A stretch of 5,915 nt of DNA from a bacterium (GTDB taxonomy: Bacteria; Oederibacteriota; Muellerivitia; Muellerivitales; Muellerivitaceae). The stretch lies in NCBI GenBank assembly GCA_025980505.1, contig JAICXI010000131.1:1-5915 (forward strand), in the 5' to 3' direction. The position numbers were made by a program, and so were the translations under genes. Positions 1 to 5,309 of the stretch are shown here, one piece after another (position 1 is the stretch's first letter; each line of letters starts with the position of its first letter). The notes under the pieces are model-generated. The model saw only the letters and a list, made by a program, of their open reading frames with translations, was not told the DNA's origin and did not search any database.

Positions 1-23
1 AAGCTCATGGGAAGAGGTCCAAG

Positions 24-323
24 ATGCCGATTTACGAATACAACTGCGACAAATGCGGTCATTTTGAAATCTGGCAATCCATTAAGGACGACGCCTTGAA
101 GGCTTGCCCGACCTGCGGTTCGGGGGTGGAAAGGCTTCTTTCGGCGAACGTCGGCTTTGTGCTCAAGGGTTCGGGCTTTTACCAGAACGAGTATAAAAAT
201 TCCGGCGTTTCCAAGCCCGAAAAAAAGGCCCCGGAGTCCTCCGGGCAGGCCCCTTCGGCGGGCGCGGGACAGGGTTGCGGTAATTGCGGCGGCCCGGACC
301 CCTGCCCCTCGGGGAACAATTGA
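24..323 (+). CDS. FmdB-family zinc-ribbon protein
   Basis: A 99-residue protein opening with the typical FmdB-family start MPIYEY, followed by two CxxC knuckles (C8/C11 and C28/C31, the second as CPTCG) that should bind one zinc ion. The motif VLKGSGFY around residues 46-53 is also characteristic of the family. The family is named after a putative regulator of formamidase/amidase genes, but for most members the true role is unknown, so a regulatory function is only inferred. Residues 60-83 are a flexible Ser/Pro/Ala/Gly/Lys-rich linker. The tail carries three more cysteines (C85, C88, C94), including a CGNCGG motif. The start is supported by GGGAAGAGG at positions 9-17, six bases before the ATG. 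Stop is TGA. It is separated from the next gene by 142 bases, so it may not share a transcript with the genes downstream. Family assignment is secure; function is not. Confidence 0.9.
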   Translation: MPIYEYNCDKCGHFEIWQSIKDDALKACPTCGSGVERLLSANVGFVLKGSGFYQNEYKNSGVSKPEKKAPESSGQAPSAGAGQGCGNCGGPDPCPSGNN

Positions 324-465
324 CGGCAGCGGCCGGCGGTCCGCAAAAGCCAAAGGCTATCGGCCAAGGGCTAATCGCCGTCTTTAGGTTGATGGTTGTC
401 TTTCCCGGCTGAGCGTTGGATGGTTGAAACCGCAAATCCGGAATAAAACTGGAACGGAGTGACGC
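324..465. other. Non-coding gap after fmdB-like gene
   Basis: No convincing gene is seen here. A GACGGC at 322-327 (overlapping the stop codon) is complementary to GCCGTC at 377-382, which is followed by TTT. The 49 bases between them make this a weak terminator candidate only. A TTGAAA at 424-429 upstream of an A/T-rich TAAAAC at 444-449 has a spacing of only 14 bases, so it is not a convincing sigma-70 promoter. A transcript boundary here is plausible from the gap length but not demonstrated. Confidence 0.4.
456..459 (+). promoter_or_regulatory. Ribosome binding site for the 59-residue membrane protein
   Basis: GGAG lies six bases before the ATG at 466. It decides the start of a gene too short for many gene finders and argues against the competing GTG start at 459, which overlaps this site. 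Confidence 0.6.
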
Positions 466-645
466 ATGGCGCCCGGATGGATCGTCGGCATCGTGGTAGG
501 TTATGTCTTGTTCAACCTCGGCCTCTGGAAATCCGATTCCAGCCCCAAGCCCCAGGATACCTGGTGGGCCATGGTCATGCTGGGCGGAACCGTCCTGCTG
601 TTCCTTTCGGTTTTGTTATGGGCCGTGCCCAGCTTCTTTTCGTAA
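466..645 (+). CDS. Small hydrophobic protein with two predicted membrane segments (59 aa)
   Basis: A short gene running from ATG at 466 to TAA at 643-645. The protein starts MAPGWIVGIVVGY and has two hydrophobic stretches, about residues 5-21 and 36-57. They are separated by a short polar loop with KSDSSPKPQDTWW, which is what a two-helix membrane hairpin looks like. I do not recognise a family. Support for coding comes from the well-spaced GGAG ribosome binding site, the coherent amphipathic/hydrophobic layout, and the tight spacing (17 bases) to the next membrane-protein gene. The two probably form a pair in one transcript. The overlapping reading frames here give Pro/Arg/Gly-rich products that look like shadows. 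Function unknown; a role with the Bat cluster downstream is only a positional inference. Confidence 0.65.
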   Translation: MAPGWIVGIVVGYVLFNLGLWKSDSSPKPQDTWWAMVMLGGTVLLFLSVLLWAVPSFFS

Positions 646-662
646 GAAACCCACCGGAAACC

Positions 663-1010
663 ATGAAAGAACTCATCACGGAAGAACAAGCCAACCTCCT
701 GATCCTCCTCCTATCCATTGCGGTAACGGCGGGGAGCCTGGTTTTCGCTTTTGTCCGGCGGCCGAAGGTTCCGAAGCCGCGGAAGAAGCTTTGGGGGATC
801 CAGACCGTGATCAGCGCCGCCCTTGGGCCGGCGATTTGGTGCTTTTGGCGGGTTTATAATTCCATCGAGGATTATTACGGGTTGGATTCGCTGAAGGCCT
901 TGGGGATCAATTTCCTGATCGCGGTGGGCATCGGCGTCCTCTTTTTTGCCTTGTTTTTTGGGGCCCCCCGTTGGGCTGGAACATCCAAGTCCGCCCAACG
1001 CCAAAAGTAA
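663..1010 (+). CDS. Hypothetical integral membrane protein with three predicted segments (115 aa)
   Basis: A 115-residue protein starting MKELITEEQANLL, with three hydrophobic stretches at about residues 10-31, 46-64 and 78-100. A basic loop (RRPKVPKPRKK, 32-42) follows the first segment, so by the positive-inside rule that loop is probably cytoplasmic. The basic tail ends SAQRQK. I do not recognise a family. The reading frame stays open upstream to a GTG at 459, but that extension (68 residues) is Arg/Pro/Gly-rich, overlaps the 59-residue gene in another frame and lacks any hydrophobic pattern, so I chose the ATG at 663. The ribosome binding site is weak (GGAAA at 656-660). The gene follows its small partner by 17 bases and lies 82 bases before the DUF58 gene. 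Stop is TAA. Confidence 0.7.
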   Translation: MKELITEEQANLLILLLSIAVTAGSLVFAFVRRPKVPKPRKKLWGIQTVISAALGPAIWCFWRVYNSIEDYYGLDSLKALGINFLIAVGIGVLFFALFFGAPRWAGTSKSAQRQK

Positions 1011-1092
1011 CCTTCCTTTCTCCCTTGGCCCCGGGCGGCCGTCCTGAACAGTTTCGGCGAACCTAAGAAAGCGGTTGGACCGTCTAATCACC

Positions 1093-1974
1093 ATGAACCA
1101 TTCCGATCCCTTATCCGTTTTAAGCGAAGTCCGGCGGTTGGAAATCGCCACCCGGGGGCCGGTGGACACCCTTTTGAAGGGCGCCTACAAAAGCACCTTC
1201 CGCGGCCGCGGGCTGGAGTTCCACCAAGTCCGGGAATATACCCCCGAGGACGACTTCCGCAGCATCGATTGGAACGTGACCGCCCGCCTGAATTCCCCTT
1301 TCGTCAAAACCTTCGTGGAAGAACGGGAACTGCAGATTGTCCTGGCCGTGGACTTGTCCGCCTCGGTTTGGAACGGGGAGGGGCCCTTCAGCAAGAAGGA
1401 AACGGCCTTGAGGCTGTGCGCGGTCCTGGCCTTCGCCGCGGTGCAGCATCAGGACCGGGTGGGCCTCTTCCTCTTCACCGACCGCGTGGAATATTACCTC
1501 CCGGCCCGGCGGGGCAAGGCCGCCACGATGCTGGCCTTGAGGCAGTTGATCGGGTTCCGGCCGGAGGGGCGGCGTACCGATTACCGCCCGGCCTTCAAGA
1601 TGCTGACGAAAGTCCTCAAGCGGCGAAGCGTCCTTTTCCTGGTCTCGGATTTCACCGAGCCCATCCCCGTGGAAACCGCCGGCGTACTGGCCCGGCGGCA
1701 TGACCTGGTGGCCGTTTCCCTGCAGGAGCGGCTGGAAAAGAATCCCCAACTCCCGGCCCGCCTGGCGGTCCGGGACCCGGAAACGGGCAGGGTGGGCTAC
1801 CTTTCACCCCGTTCGGACGGCGCCTTCCGGAAGGCCCTGGATTTCCGGGAAAACCAACTGAGGGCCTGGACGGCCAAGGGGGCCGACCGGTTGGACCTGC
1901 TGGCCGGTGAAAACGTGATCCCGCCCTTGATGCGGTTTTTCAAGAAACGCATCGAGAGGATGGGGAGGCGTTAA
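1093..1974 (+). CDS. DUF58 domain protein (VWA-like, MoxR/Bat-associated)
   Basis: A 293-residue protein of the DUF58 family, the usual partner of MoxR AAA+ ATPases and Bat proteins. The diagnostic block is present at residues 38-65: GRGLEF, VREY, a DD pair, then RSIDWNVTAR. It is followed by VKTFVEERE (71-79). A VWA-like metal site is intact: D87-x-S89-x-S91, a threonine at T162 (RRTDYRPAF) and D186 in the strand LFLVSDF. The protein has no membrane segment, so it is probably cytoplasmic; longer family members carry N-terminal helices that are absent here. The start is uncertain: ATG at 1093 gives the normal family N-terminus but has no clear ribosome binding site, and a TTG at 1075 would add six residues. 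MoxR is normally adjacent and is not seen here. The known association is with metal-enzyme maturation or envelope stress tolerance; the exact job in this organism is inferred. Confidence 0.9.
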   Translation: MNHSDPLSVLSEVRRLEIATRGPVDTLLKGAYKSTFRGRGLEFHQVREYTPEDDFRSIDWNVTARLNSPFVKTFVEERELQIVLAVDLSASVWNGEGPFSKKETALRLCAVLAFAAVQHQDRVGLFLFTDRVEYYLPARRGKAATMLALRQLIGFRPEGRRTDYRPAFKMLTKVLKRRSVLFLVSDFTEPIPVETAGVLARRHDLVAVSLQERLEKNPQLPARLAVRDPETGRVGYLSPRSDGAFRKALDFRENQLRAWTAKGADRLDLLAGENVIPPLMRFFKKRIERMGRR

Positions 1975-2004
1975 GTAAAGAAGATTTTGAATTGGGGTTG
2001 TCTT

Positions 2005-2020
2005 AACCGGTAAACCGGTT
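2005..2020. repeat. Perfect inverted repeat, 6-bp arms
   Basis: Arms AACCGG (2005-2010) and CCGGTT (2015-2020) flank the 4-base loop TAAA. In RNA, two further G-U pairs (U2003/U2004 with G2022/G2021) could lengthen the stem to eight pairs. No T run follows, so it is not an ordinary intrinsic terminator. Confidence 0.65.
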
Positions 2021-2028
2021 GGAAACTC

Positions 2029-2048
2029 CGGCCTTCAAATGAAGGCCG
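2029..2048. repeat. Perfect inverted repeat, 8-bp arms
   Basis: Arms CGGCCTTC (2029-2036) and GAAGGCCG (2041-2048) flank the 4-base loop AAAT. The stem is GC-rich and perfect. It is followed by AAAACC on the + strand, so it lacks the U tract of an intrinsic terminator. It lies 8 bases after the previous repeat, the centres being about 26 bases apart, so the two may act as a pair, either as an operator or as tandem RNA hairpins. Confidence 0.7.
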
Positions 2049-2102
2049 AAAACCAGGTCGTGTTAAAGTTCGAGGGGTGACGTTCAAACTGTGCCACGGC
2101 CG

Positions 2103-2117
2103 AAAACTTCGAGTTTT
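2103..2117 (+). promoter_or_regulatory. Weak A/T stem-loop next to the batA ribosome binding site
   Basis: AAAACT (2103-2108) can pair with AGTTTT (2112-2117) around a TCG loop, and two more T follow. The stem is A/T-rich and weak, so a terminator role is doubtful. It ends two bases before the AAGGTG ribosome binding site, where it could modestly affect translation start. Confidence 0.3.
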
Positions 2118-2119
2118 TT

Positions 2120-2125
2120 AAGGTG
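2120..2125 (+). promoter_or_regulatory. Ribosome binding site of batA
   Basis: AAGGTG lies six bases before the ATG at 2132 and matches part of the AAGGAGGTG consensus. The in-frame codon directly before the ATG is TGA (2129-2131), so no longer start is possible. Confidence 0.65.
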
Positions 2126-2131
2126 CCTTGA

Positions 2132-2497
2132 ATGAACCTGTTGGGAATCCATTTCGCGGACCCGGTCTGGCTTTTGGGAATCGGCTTGCTGCCCGCCCTG
2201 ACGGTGGCCCTTTGGTCCCTTTCCCGCGCCAAGCATTCCACCCTTTCCCTGGGCAATCCCCGCCTGGTGGAAGCCGCGGCGACCCTTTTTTCCGCCCAAT
2301 TGGTGCCTTGGGCGCTGCGGTTCCTGGTCCTGCTCCTTTGCCTGGTGGCCGCGGCCCGGCCCCAATCGGGGCGGAAAAAGGTGGAGGAGAAAAAACCCGT
2401 CACCGACCTTTTCGTGGCCCTCGACGTTTCCGGCTCCATGATCACCAACGACCTCAAGCCCAACCGCATTACGGCGGCCAAGAAACTCCTTTCCTAG
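2132..2497 (+). CDS. batA: BatA N-terminal fragment (121 aa, ends at the TAG)
   Basis: If the TAG is a true stop, translation gives the two membrane segments plus the first strand of the VWA domain with the DVSGS metal motif and the NRITAAKK helix, ending LLS. It cannot form a VWA fold on its own. The start has a good ribosome binding site and is preceded directly by an in-frame TGA. Confidence 0.7.
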   Translation: MNLLGIHFADPVWLLGIGLLPALTVALWSLSRAKHSTLSLGNPRLVEAAATLFSAQLVPWALRFLVLLLCLVAAARPQSGRKKVEEKKPVTDLFVALDVSGSMITNDLKPNRITAAKKLLS

Positions 2498-2506
2498 TTC
2501 CTGGAC

Positions 2507-3244
2507 ATGGTCCAAAACGCCAGGGTGGGGCTGACCATTTTCGCCCGCATCAGCTTCACCCAATGCCCCCTGACCACCGACGTGGGGGTGGTCAGGCAGC
2601 TCCTGGCCAATGTGGAGCCGGCGCCTTATTCGATCAAACTGGACGGGACGGCCATTGGGGACGCCCTTGTGTCCTGCCTGAACCGCCTCCAGAACGGCAC
2701 GGGAAAGGCCGGGGCCCCCGACGGGGAGGCTCCGTCCCTGGTCCACCGCTTGTTCCCCTCGGCCCAGGCCGAGGAGGAGAAATCCGCCAACAACCAGGCC
2801 ATCATCCTCCTGACGGACGGCGGCAACAACGCGGGGGTGGTGGATCCTTTCACGGCCGCCAAAATCGCCGCCAGCCGAGGGGTGAAGATTTACACCATCG
2901 GCATCGGCAGCAAGGAAAGGGTGCCGGCCCTCTTTGTTTATCCCGACGGGCACATGGCGCCGGCCATCGACCAAAGGACGGGACAGATCGCCATGAGCGA
3001 CCCGGTGGACATGGTCAGTTTGAGGGAGATCGCCCGGCTCAGCGGGGGGAAAGCCTACGCCGCCACGGACAACAACGCCTTGCGGGCCGTCTTGGACGAC
3101 ATCGCCCGGTTGGAAAAGAGGGATGTGACGGTGGTGAGCCATTGGGAGTACAACGAATTGGCCCCATTGTTTTTGTTGGCGGCGTTCCTCATTCTCTTCC
3201 TGGATGCGGGGTTGGAGATGACCGTCTTGAGGACGCTTCCTTAA
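2507..3244 (+). CDS. batA: BatA C-terminal fragment (245 aa, same frame after the TAG)
   Basis: This continues the BatA frame after the TAG. The first ATG (2507) is an internal methionine nine bases past the stop, with no convincing ribosome binding site of its own; re-initiation after the stop is possible but would give a VWA domain lacking its DxSxS strand. It contains FTQCPLTTD, the MIDAS threonine segment DGTAIGDAL, the ILLTDGGNN strand, a later YTIGIGS strand and the C-terminal membrane segment (LAPLFLLAAFLILFL). Stop is TAA. Confidence 0.7.
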   Translation: MVQNARVGLTIFARISFTQCPLTTDVGVVRQLLANVEPAPYSIKLDGTAIGDALVSCLNRLQNGTGKAGAPDGEAPSLVHRLFPSAQAEEEKSANNQAIILLTDGGNNAGVVDPFTAAKIAASRGVKIYTIGIGSKERVPALFVYPDGHMAPAIDQRTGQIAMSDPVDMVSLREIARLSGGKAYAATDNNALRAVLDDIARLEKRDVTVVSHWEYNELAPLFLLAAFLILFLDAGLEMTVLRTLP

Positions 3245-3279
3245 GGCCGGGAACCGGTCCTTGGCCTTGGGCCCCGGCC
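3245..3279 (+). repeat. GC-rich inverted repeat between batA and batB
   Basis: GGCCGGG (3245-3251), starting directly after the batA stop, is complementary to CCCGGCC (3273-3279), giving a 7-bp GC-only stem with a 21-base loop. CCGGTCCT also occurs twice as a direct repeat (3254-3261 and 3278-3285). No T run follows, so it looks like an intercistronic RNA structure rather than a terminator. In such GC-rich sequence chance occurrence is possible. Confidence 0.35.
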
Positions 3280-3295
3280 GGTCCTGGATGGATTT

Positions 3296-3299
3296 GGAG
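3296..3299 (+). promoter_or_regulatory. Ribosome binding site of batB
   Basis: GGAG lies five bases before the ATG at 3305 and supports this start. Confidence 0.55.
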
Positions 3300-3304
3300 T
3301 TAAA

Positions 3305-4294
3305 ATGGAAATCGCAAACCACAATTGGTTCTGGTTCCTCCTGCCCCTCTGCCTGGGGGCGTTGGGGCTGGCCCTTTTTACTTTCGGCCGTGACCGGAAG
3401 GACCTCCAACGGTTGGGGGCCCACCACCTGGTCCTGGCCCCGGGAATGGCCTGGGCCCGCCGGCTTTTGAAGGGCGGGTTGCTTTTAACCGGCCTTTGCC
3501 TCATTTTCTTGGGGGCCGTCCGGCTGCAGGGAAAGCCCCTGCCCGAGGACCTGGACTTGAGGGGCAGCGACGTGATGATCGTTTTGGACCTTTCCAAAAG
3601 CATGTTGACCCAGGATATGGTGCCCAACCGCCTGGAAGCGGCCAAGAAGGCCCTGCTTTCCTGGGTGCAAAACCGCGACGGGGACCGGGTGGGACTGGTG
3701 GTCTTCGCCGGGGAAGCCCTGGTCCAGGTGCCCTTGACGATGGACCTGGAAGCCGTTTCCACGGTCCTTTCGCGGGATGACGTGGACGCGGTGGACCGGG
3801 GGGGCACGGATATCGGGGAGGGCATCCGCACCGCGCTTTCGGTGTTCGACAAGGATGAAAAGGCCAAGCGCGGCAAGGCCATCCTGTTGTTGACCGACGG
3901 CGAGGACACCGACGGCGCCACCAACCTGGGGGCGGCCTGCGGGGAGGCCGAGAAAAGGGGGATACCCATCATCACGGTAGGCATGGGGACCCGGCAAGGG
4001 CGGCCCATTCCCGACGGGGTTTCTTTTTGGGGCGAGCCCGTTTATAAACAAGACGGCGCCGGCAACGTCCATGTCAGCCGCTTGGACGAAAAGACGCTCC
4101 AGGAAATCGCCGATAAGACCGACGGCCTTTTCATCCACGGGGACAGCACGGAAAACCTTTCGGGCATCGACGGGGCTTTTAACAAGTTGCAAAAATCCGA
4201 GATGAAGGGCAAGGGCGCCGTGCGCCGGCGGGAACTGGCGCCGTCCCTGGGGGCCTGGGCCGTCGCCAGCCTCCTGCTTTCGGGGTTGCTATGA
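3305..4294 (+). CDS. batB: BatB, VWA-domain membrane protein
   Basis: A 329-residue VWA protein of the BatB type, second of the paired VWA genes. Two N-terminal membrane segments (about 8-27 and 55-72) precede the VWA domain. The metal site is complete: D95-L-S97-K-S99, T168 (RGGTDIGEGI) and D198 (LLLTDGED). The family helix PNRLEAAKKALLSWV (107-121) and strand VGLVVFAGEA (129-138) are clear. A segment after the TDG strand has GRPIPDG and a short polar loop, as is usual in BatB. The C-terminus is short: a weakly hydrophobic stretch from about 314 ends SGLL at the stop with no polar tail, where many relatives have a longer final helix. The stop TGA overlaps the batC ATG (ATGA at 4291-4294), implying translational coupling. 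VWA proteins of this type are thought to mediate protein contacts at the inner membrane; the partner is unknown. Confidence 0.9.
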   Translation: MEIANHNWFWFLLPLCLGALGLALFTFGRDRKDLQRLGAHHLVLAPGMAWARRLLKGGLLLTGLCLIFLGAVRLQGKPLPEDLDLRGSDVMIVLDLSKSMLTQDMVPNRLEAAKKALLSWVQNRDGDRVGLVVFAGEALVQVPLTMDLEAVSTVLSRDDVDAVDRGGTDIGEGIRTALSVFDKDEKAKRGKAILLLTDGEDTDGATNLGAACGEAEKRGIPIITVGMGTRQGRPIPDGVSFWGEPVYKQDGAGNVHVSRLDEKTLQEIADKTDGLFIHGDSTENLSGIDGAFNKLQKSEMKGKGAVRRRELAPSLGAWAVASLLLSGLL

Positions 4295-5223
4295 GAAACC
4301 AAAACCATAGGATGGGACCCATGTGGAAAAACCGCTTCCGGACCGCCGCGCTCCTGGTCCTGGCGGCGTCCGCCGTTCCCGCGCCCGCCCGGGCCTTGGG
4401 CCTTTCCCCGGGGCGCGACGCCTATAACCGGCAGGAATACCAGGACGCCGAGAAATACTTCGGCGAGAAGGTCCGTAAATCGCCGGACGACGCGGACTCG
4501 CTTTATTCCTGGGGAAGCGCCCTTTACCAACTGGGGAAATATGAGGAGGCGGAATCGGCCTTCGGGCAGGCGGTCCAAAAAAAACCGGGTTTGGAACAGG
4601 GGTGGTACAACCTGGGGAACTCGGTTTTCCAACAGGACCGCTACAGCGACGCCATTGGGGATTACCAAAAGGCCCTGCAGCTGAATCCCGGCGACGCCGA
4701 CGCCAAGTTCAACATGGAGTTGGCCGAAAAAATGCTGAAGAAGAACCCGCGAAAGGACAAGAGCCGGCAAGTTCAAAAGGAACGGGAGAAAAAGAAGAAA
4801 GAGGACCCAAAAAAGAAGGGACAGCCCGACCAAGCCCCGTCCCAGCCGTCGAACGGCGGCAAGCCAAAGGGGCGGCCGGACGCAAAGGGGAATCCATCCC
4901 CGGGCCGGAAGGCCCCCCCCCAACCCGGTTCCGGCAAGAACGGACCGAATTCCCCCTCGGCGTCCCAGGAAAAAAAGGAGGACCAGGCCCGGCAGGAACA
5001 AGCCAAGAAGGAATTGGGGCTGAGCGACAAGCAAATCCAGGATTTGATGGCCAAGCTGCAAAAGCAGGAAGAGCAAACCCAGCAGTATTTTTCGTCGAAT
5101 CCCAAACGCGACGCGAAAAAGCAGGCGGATATCTGGAACTTCCTGCCCCGGCAGCAACAGCAATTCATGCAGCGGTTTTTTGGGAAGCCCGGAAAGGGCG
5201 ACGACGTTCCGGAGGATTGGTGA
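4291..5223 (+). CDS. batC: BatC, secreted TPR protein
   Basis: A TPR protein of the BatC type, 310 residues from this start. The signal peptide has a basic start (WKNRFR), a hydrophobic core (AALLVLAASAV) and an ARA cleavage motif at 33-35, so the protein is probably periplasmic. About three TPR units follow: a partial one near 41-66, then 68-101 and 102-135 (GWYNLGN, YSDAIGDYQKALQLNP). Residues 150-240 are low-complexity and rich in Lys, Pro, Gln and Gly. The conserved BatC tail is present: LSDKQIQDLMAKLQKQEEQ and the terminal EDW, close to the KDW ending of relatives. Two starts compete. ATG 4291 overlaps the batB stop, and ATG 4321 (300 residues) has AGGA at 4309-4312 and gives a more typical, shorter signal peptide. 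BatC is thought to act with BatA/BatB, possibly as a protein-binding scaffold. Confidence 0.88.
   Translation: MRNQNHRMGPMWKNRFRTAALLVLAASAVPAPARALGLSPGRDAYNRQEYQDAEKYFGEKVRKSPDDADSLYSWGSALYQLGKYEEAESAFGQAVQKKPGLEQGWYNLGNSVFQQDRYSDAIGDYQKALQLNPGDADAKFNMELAEKMLKKNPRKDKSRQVQKEREKKKKEDPKKKGQPDQAPSQPSNGGKPKGRPDAKGNPSPGRKAPPQPGSGKNGPNSPSASQEKKEDQARQEQAKKELGLSDKQIQDLMAKLQKQEEQTQQYFSSNPKRDAKKQADIWNFLPRQQQQFMQRFFGKPGKGDDVPEDW
4309..4312 (+). promoter_or_regulatory. Possible ribosome binding site for an alternative batC start
   Basis: AGGA lies eight bases before the ATG at 4321. It favours that ATG, which would make the signal peptide begin MWKNRFR, over the overlapping ATG at 4291. Confidence 0.4.
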
Positions 5224-5299
5224 AGCGCCGGGGCGATAGAGCCTATGGTTTTGGGGCCGTTTTTGATACCTTAGGGAGCCGTTGAACCAAGAGATAAAA

Positions 5300-5303
5300 G
5301 GGA
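5300..5303 (+). promoter_or_regulatory. Ribosome binding site of batD
   Basis: GGGA, within a purine-rich AAAGGGAAAG, lies six bases before the ATG at 5310. It supports that start. Confidence 0.5.
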
Positions 5304-5309
5304 AAGACC

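Larger units (their letters stand above)
1975..2131. other. Structured 157-base gap between the DUF58 gene and batA
   Basis: No gene is seen. The stretch is richer in A and T than its surroundings and holds two perfect inverted repeats (2005-2020 and 2029-2048), a 10-base direct repeat GGCCGAAAAC (2044-2053 and 2098-2107), a repeated TTCGAG (2069-2074 and 2108-2113), and a weak A/T stem (2103-2117) next to the batA ribosome binding site. In many related clusters a small membrane protein gene (such as DUF4381) lies here, but no trace of one is visible. It could be a promoter/operator region or an RNA processing or attenuation leader for batA-D; the sequence alone does not decide. Confidence 0.6.
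2132..3244 (+). pseudogene. batA: batA, VWA-domain membrane protein interrupted by an in-frame TAG
   Basis: Read through one stop, this is a complete BatA of 370 codons. The layout is normal for the family: two N-terminal membrane segments (about 10-30 and 57-75), a VWA domain, and a C-terminal membrane segment (about 342-360) ending TVLRTLP. The metal site is complete: D98-V-S100-G-S102, T173 (DGTAIGDAL) and D229 (ILLTDGGNN). The family motif FTQCPLTTD is at 142-150. Codon 122 is TAG (2495-2497). The frame is identical on both sides, with no insertion or deletion, and no other defect is visible. Ungapped alignment with BatB places the stop opposite S119 of BatB, so exactly one residue is replaced. 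Compared with BatB, about 26 extra residues (roughly 187-220) lie between the MIDAS threonine and the TDG strand. The gene may be a recent nonsense mutant, a sequence error, or translated by read-through. The VWA domain would face the periplasm or cytoplasm depending on topology, which I cannot settle from sequence. Confidence 0.8.

Noticed and set aside
322..382. Possible terminator after the FmdB-like gene (GACGGC pairing with GCCGTC then TTT)
   Set aside because: The loop is 49 bases, only six pairs are secure and the T run is three bases long; too weak to call.
424..449. Possible promoter (TTGAAA and TAAAAC) before the small membrane protein genes
   Set aside because: The spacing of 14 bases is too short for a normal sigma-70 promoter, and such A/T-rich hexamers occur by chance.
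459..662. N-terminal extension of the 115-residue membrane protein from GTG 459
   Set aside because: The added 68 residues are Arg/Pro-rich, overlap the 59-residue gene in another frame and look like a shadow of it.
2128..3303. Alternative + frame (391 codons) that passes over the batA TAG
   Set aside because: It gives a Gly/Pro/Arg/His-rich product with no domain, while all VWA motifs lie in the batA frame on both sides of the TAG. It is not the rescued gene.
2084..3427. Long open frame on the - strand (447 codons) opposite batA
   Set aside because: Its product is rich in Gly, Arg, Gln and His without recognisable motifs, and the + strand frame carries clear VWA motifs. Long antisense frames are expected opposite GC-rich genes.
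4042..5163. Long open frame on the - strand (373 codons) opposite batB/batC
   Set aside because: The Leu/Phe/Gly-rich product is the mirror of the Lys/Gln/Glu-rich batC sequence; batC has a signal peptide, TPRs and the family tail.
5224..5309. Possible terminator between batC and batD (T run near 5260)
   Set aside because: The only stem found (CCTATGG with CCTTAGG) has a mismatch and spans the T run instead of preceding it.
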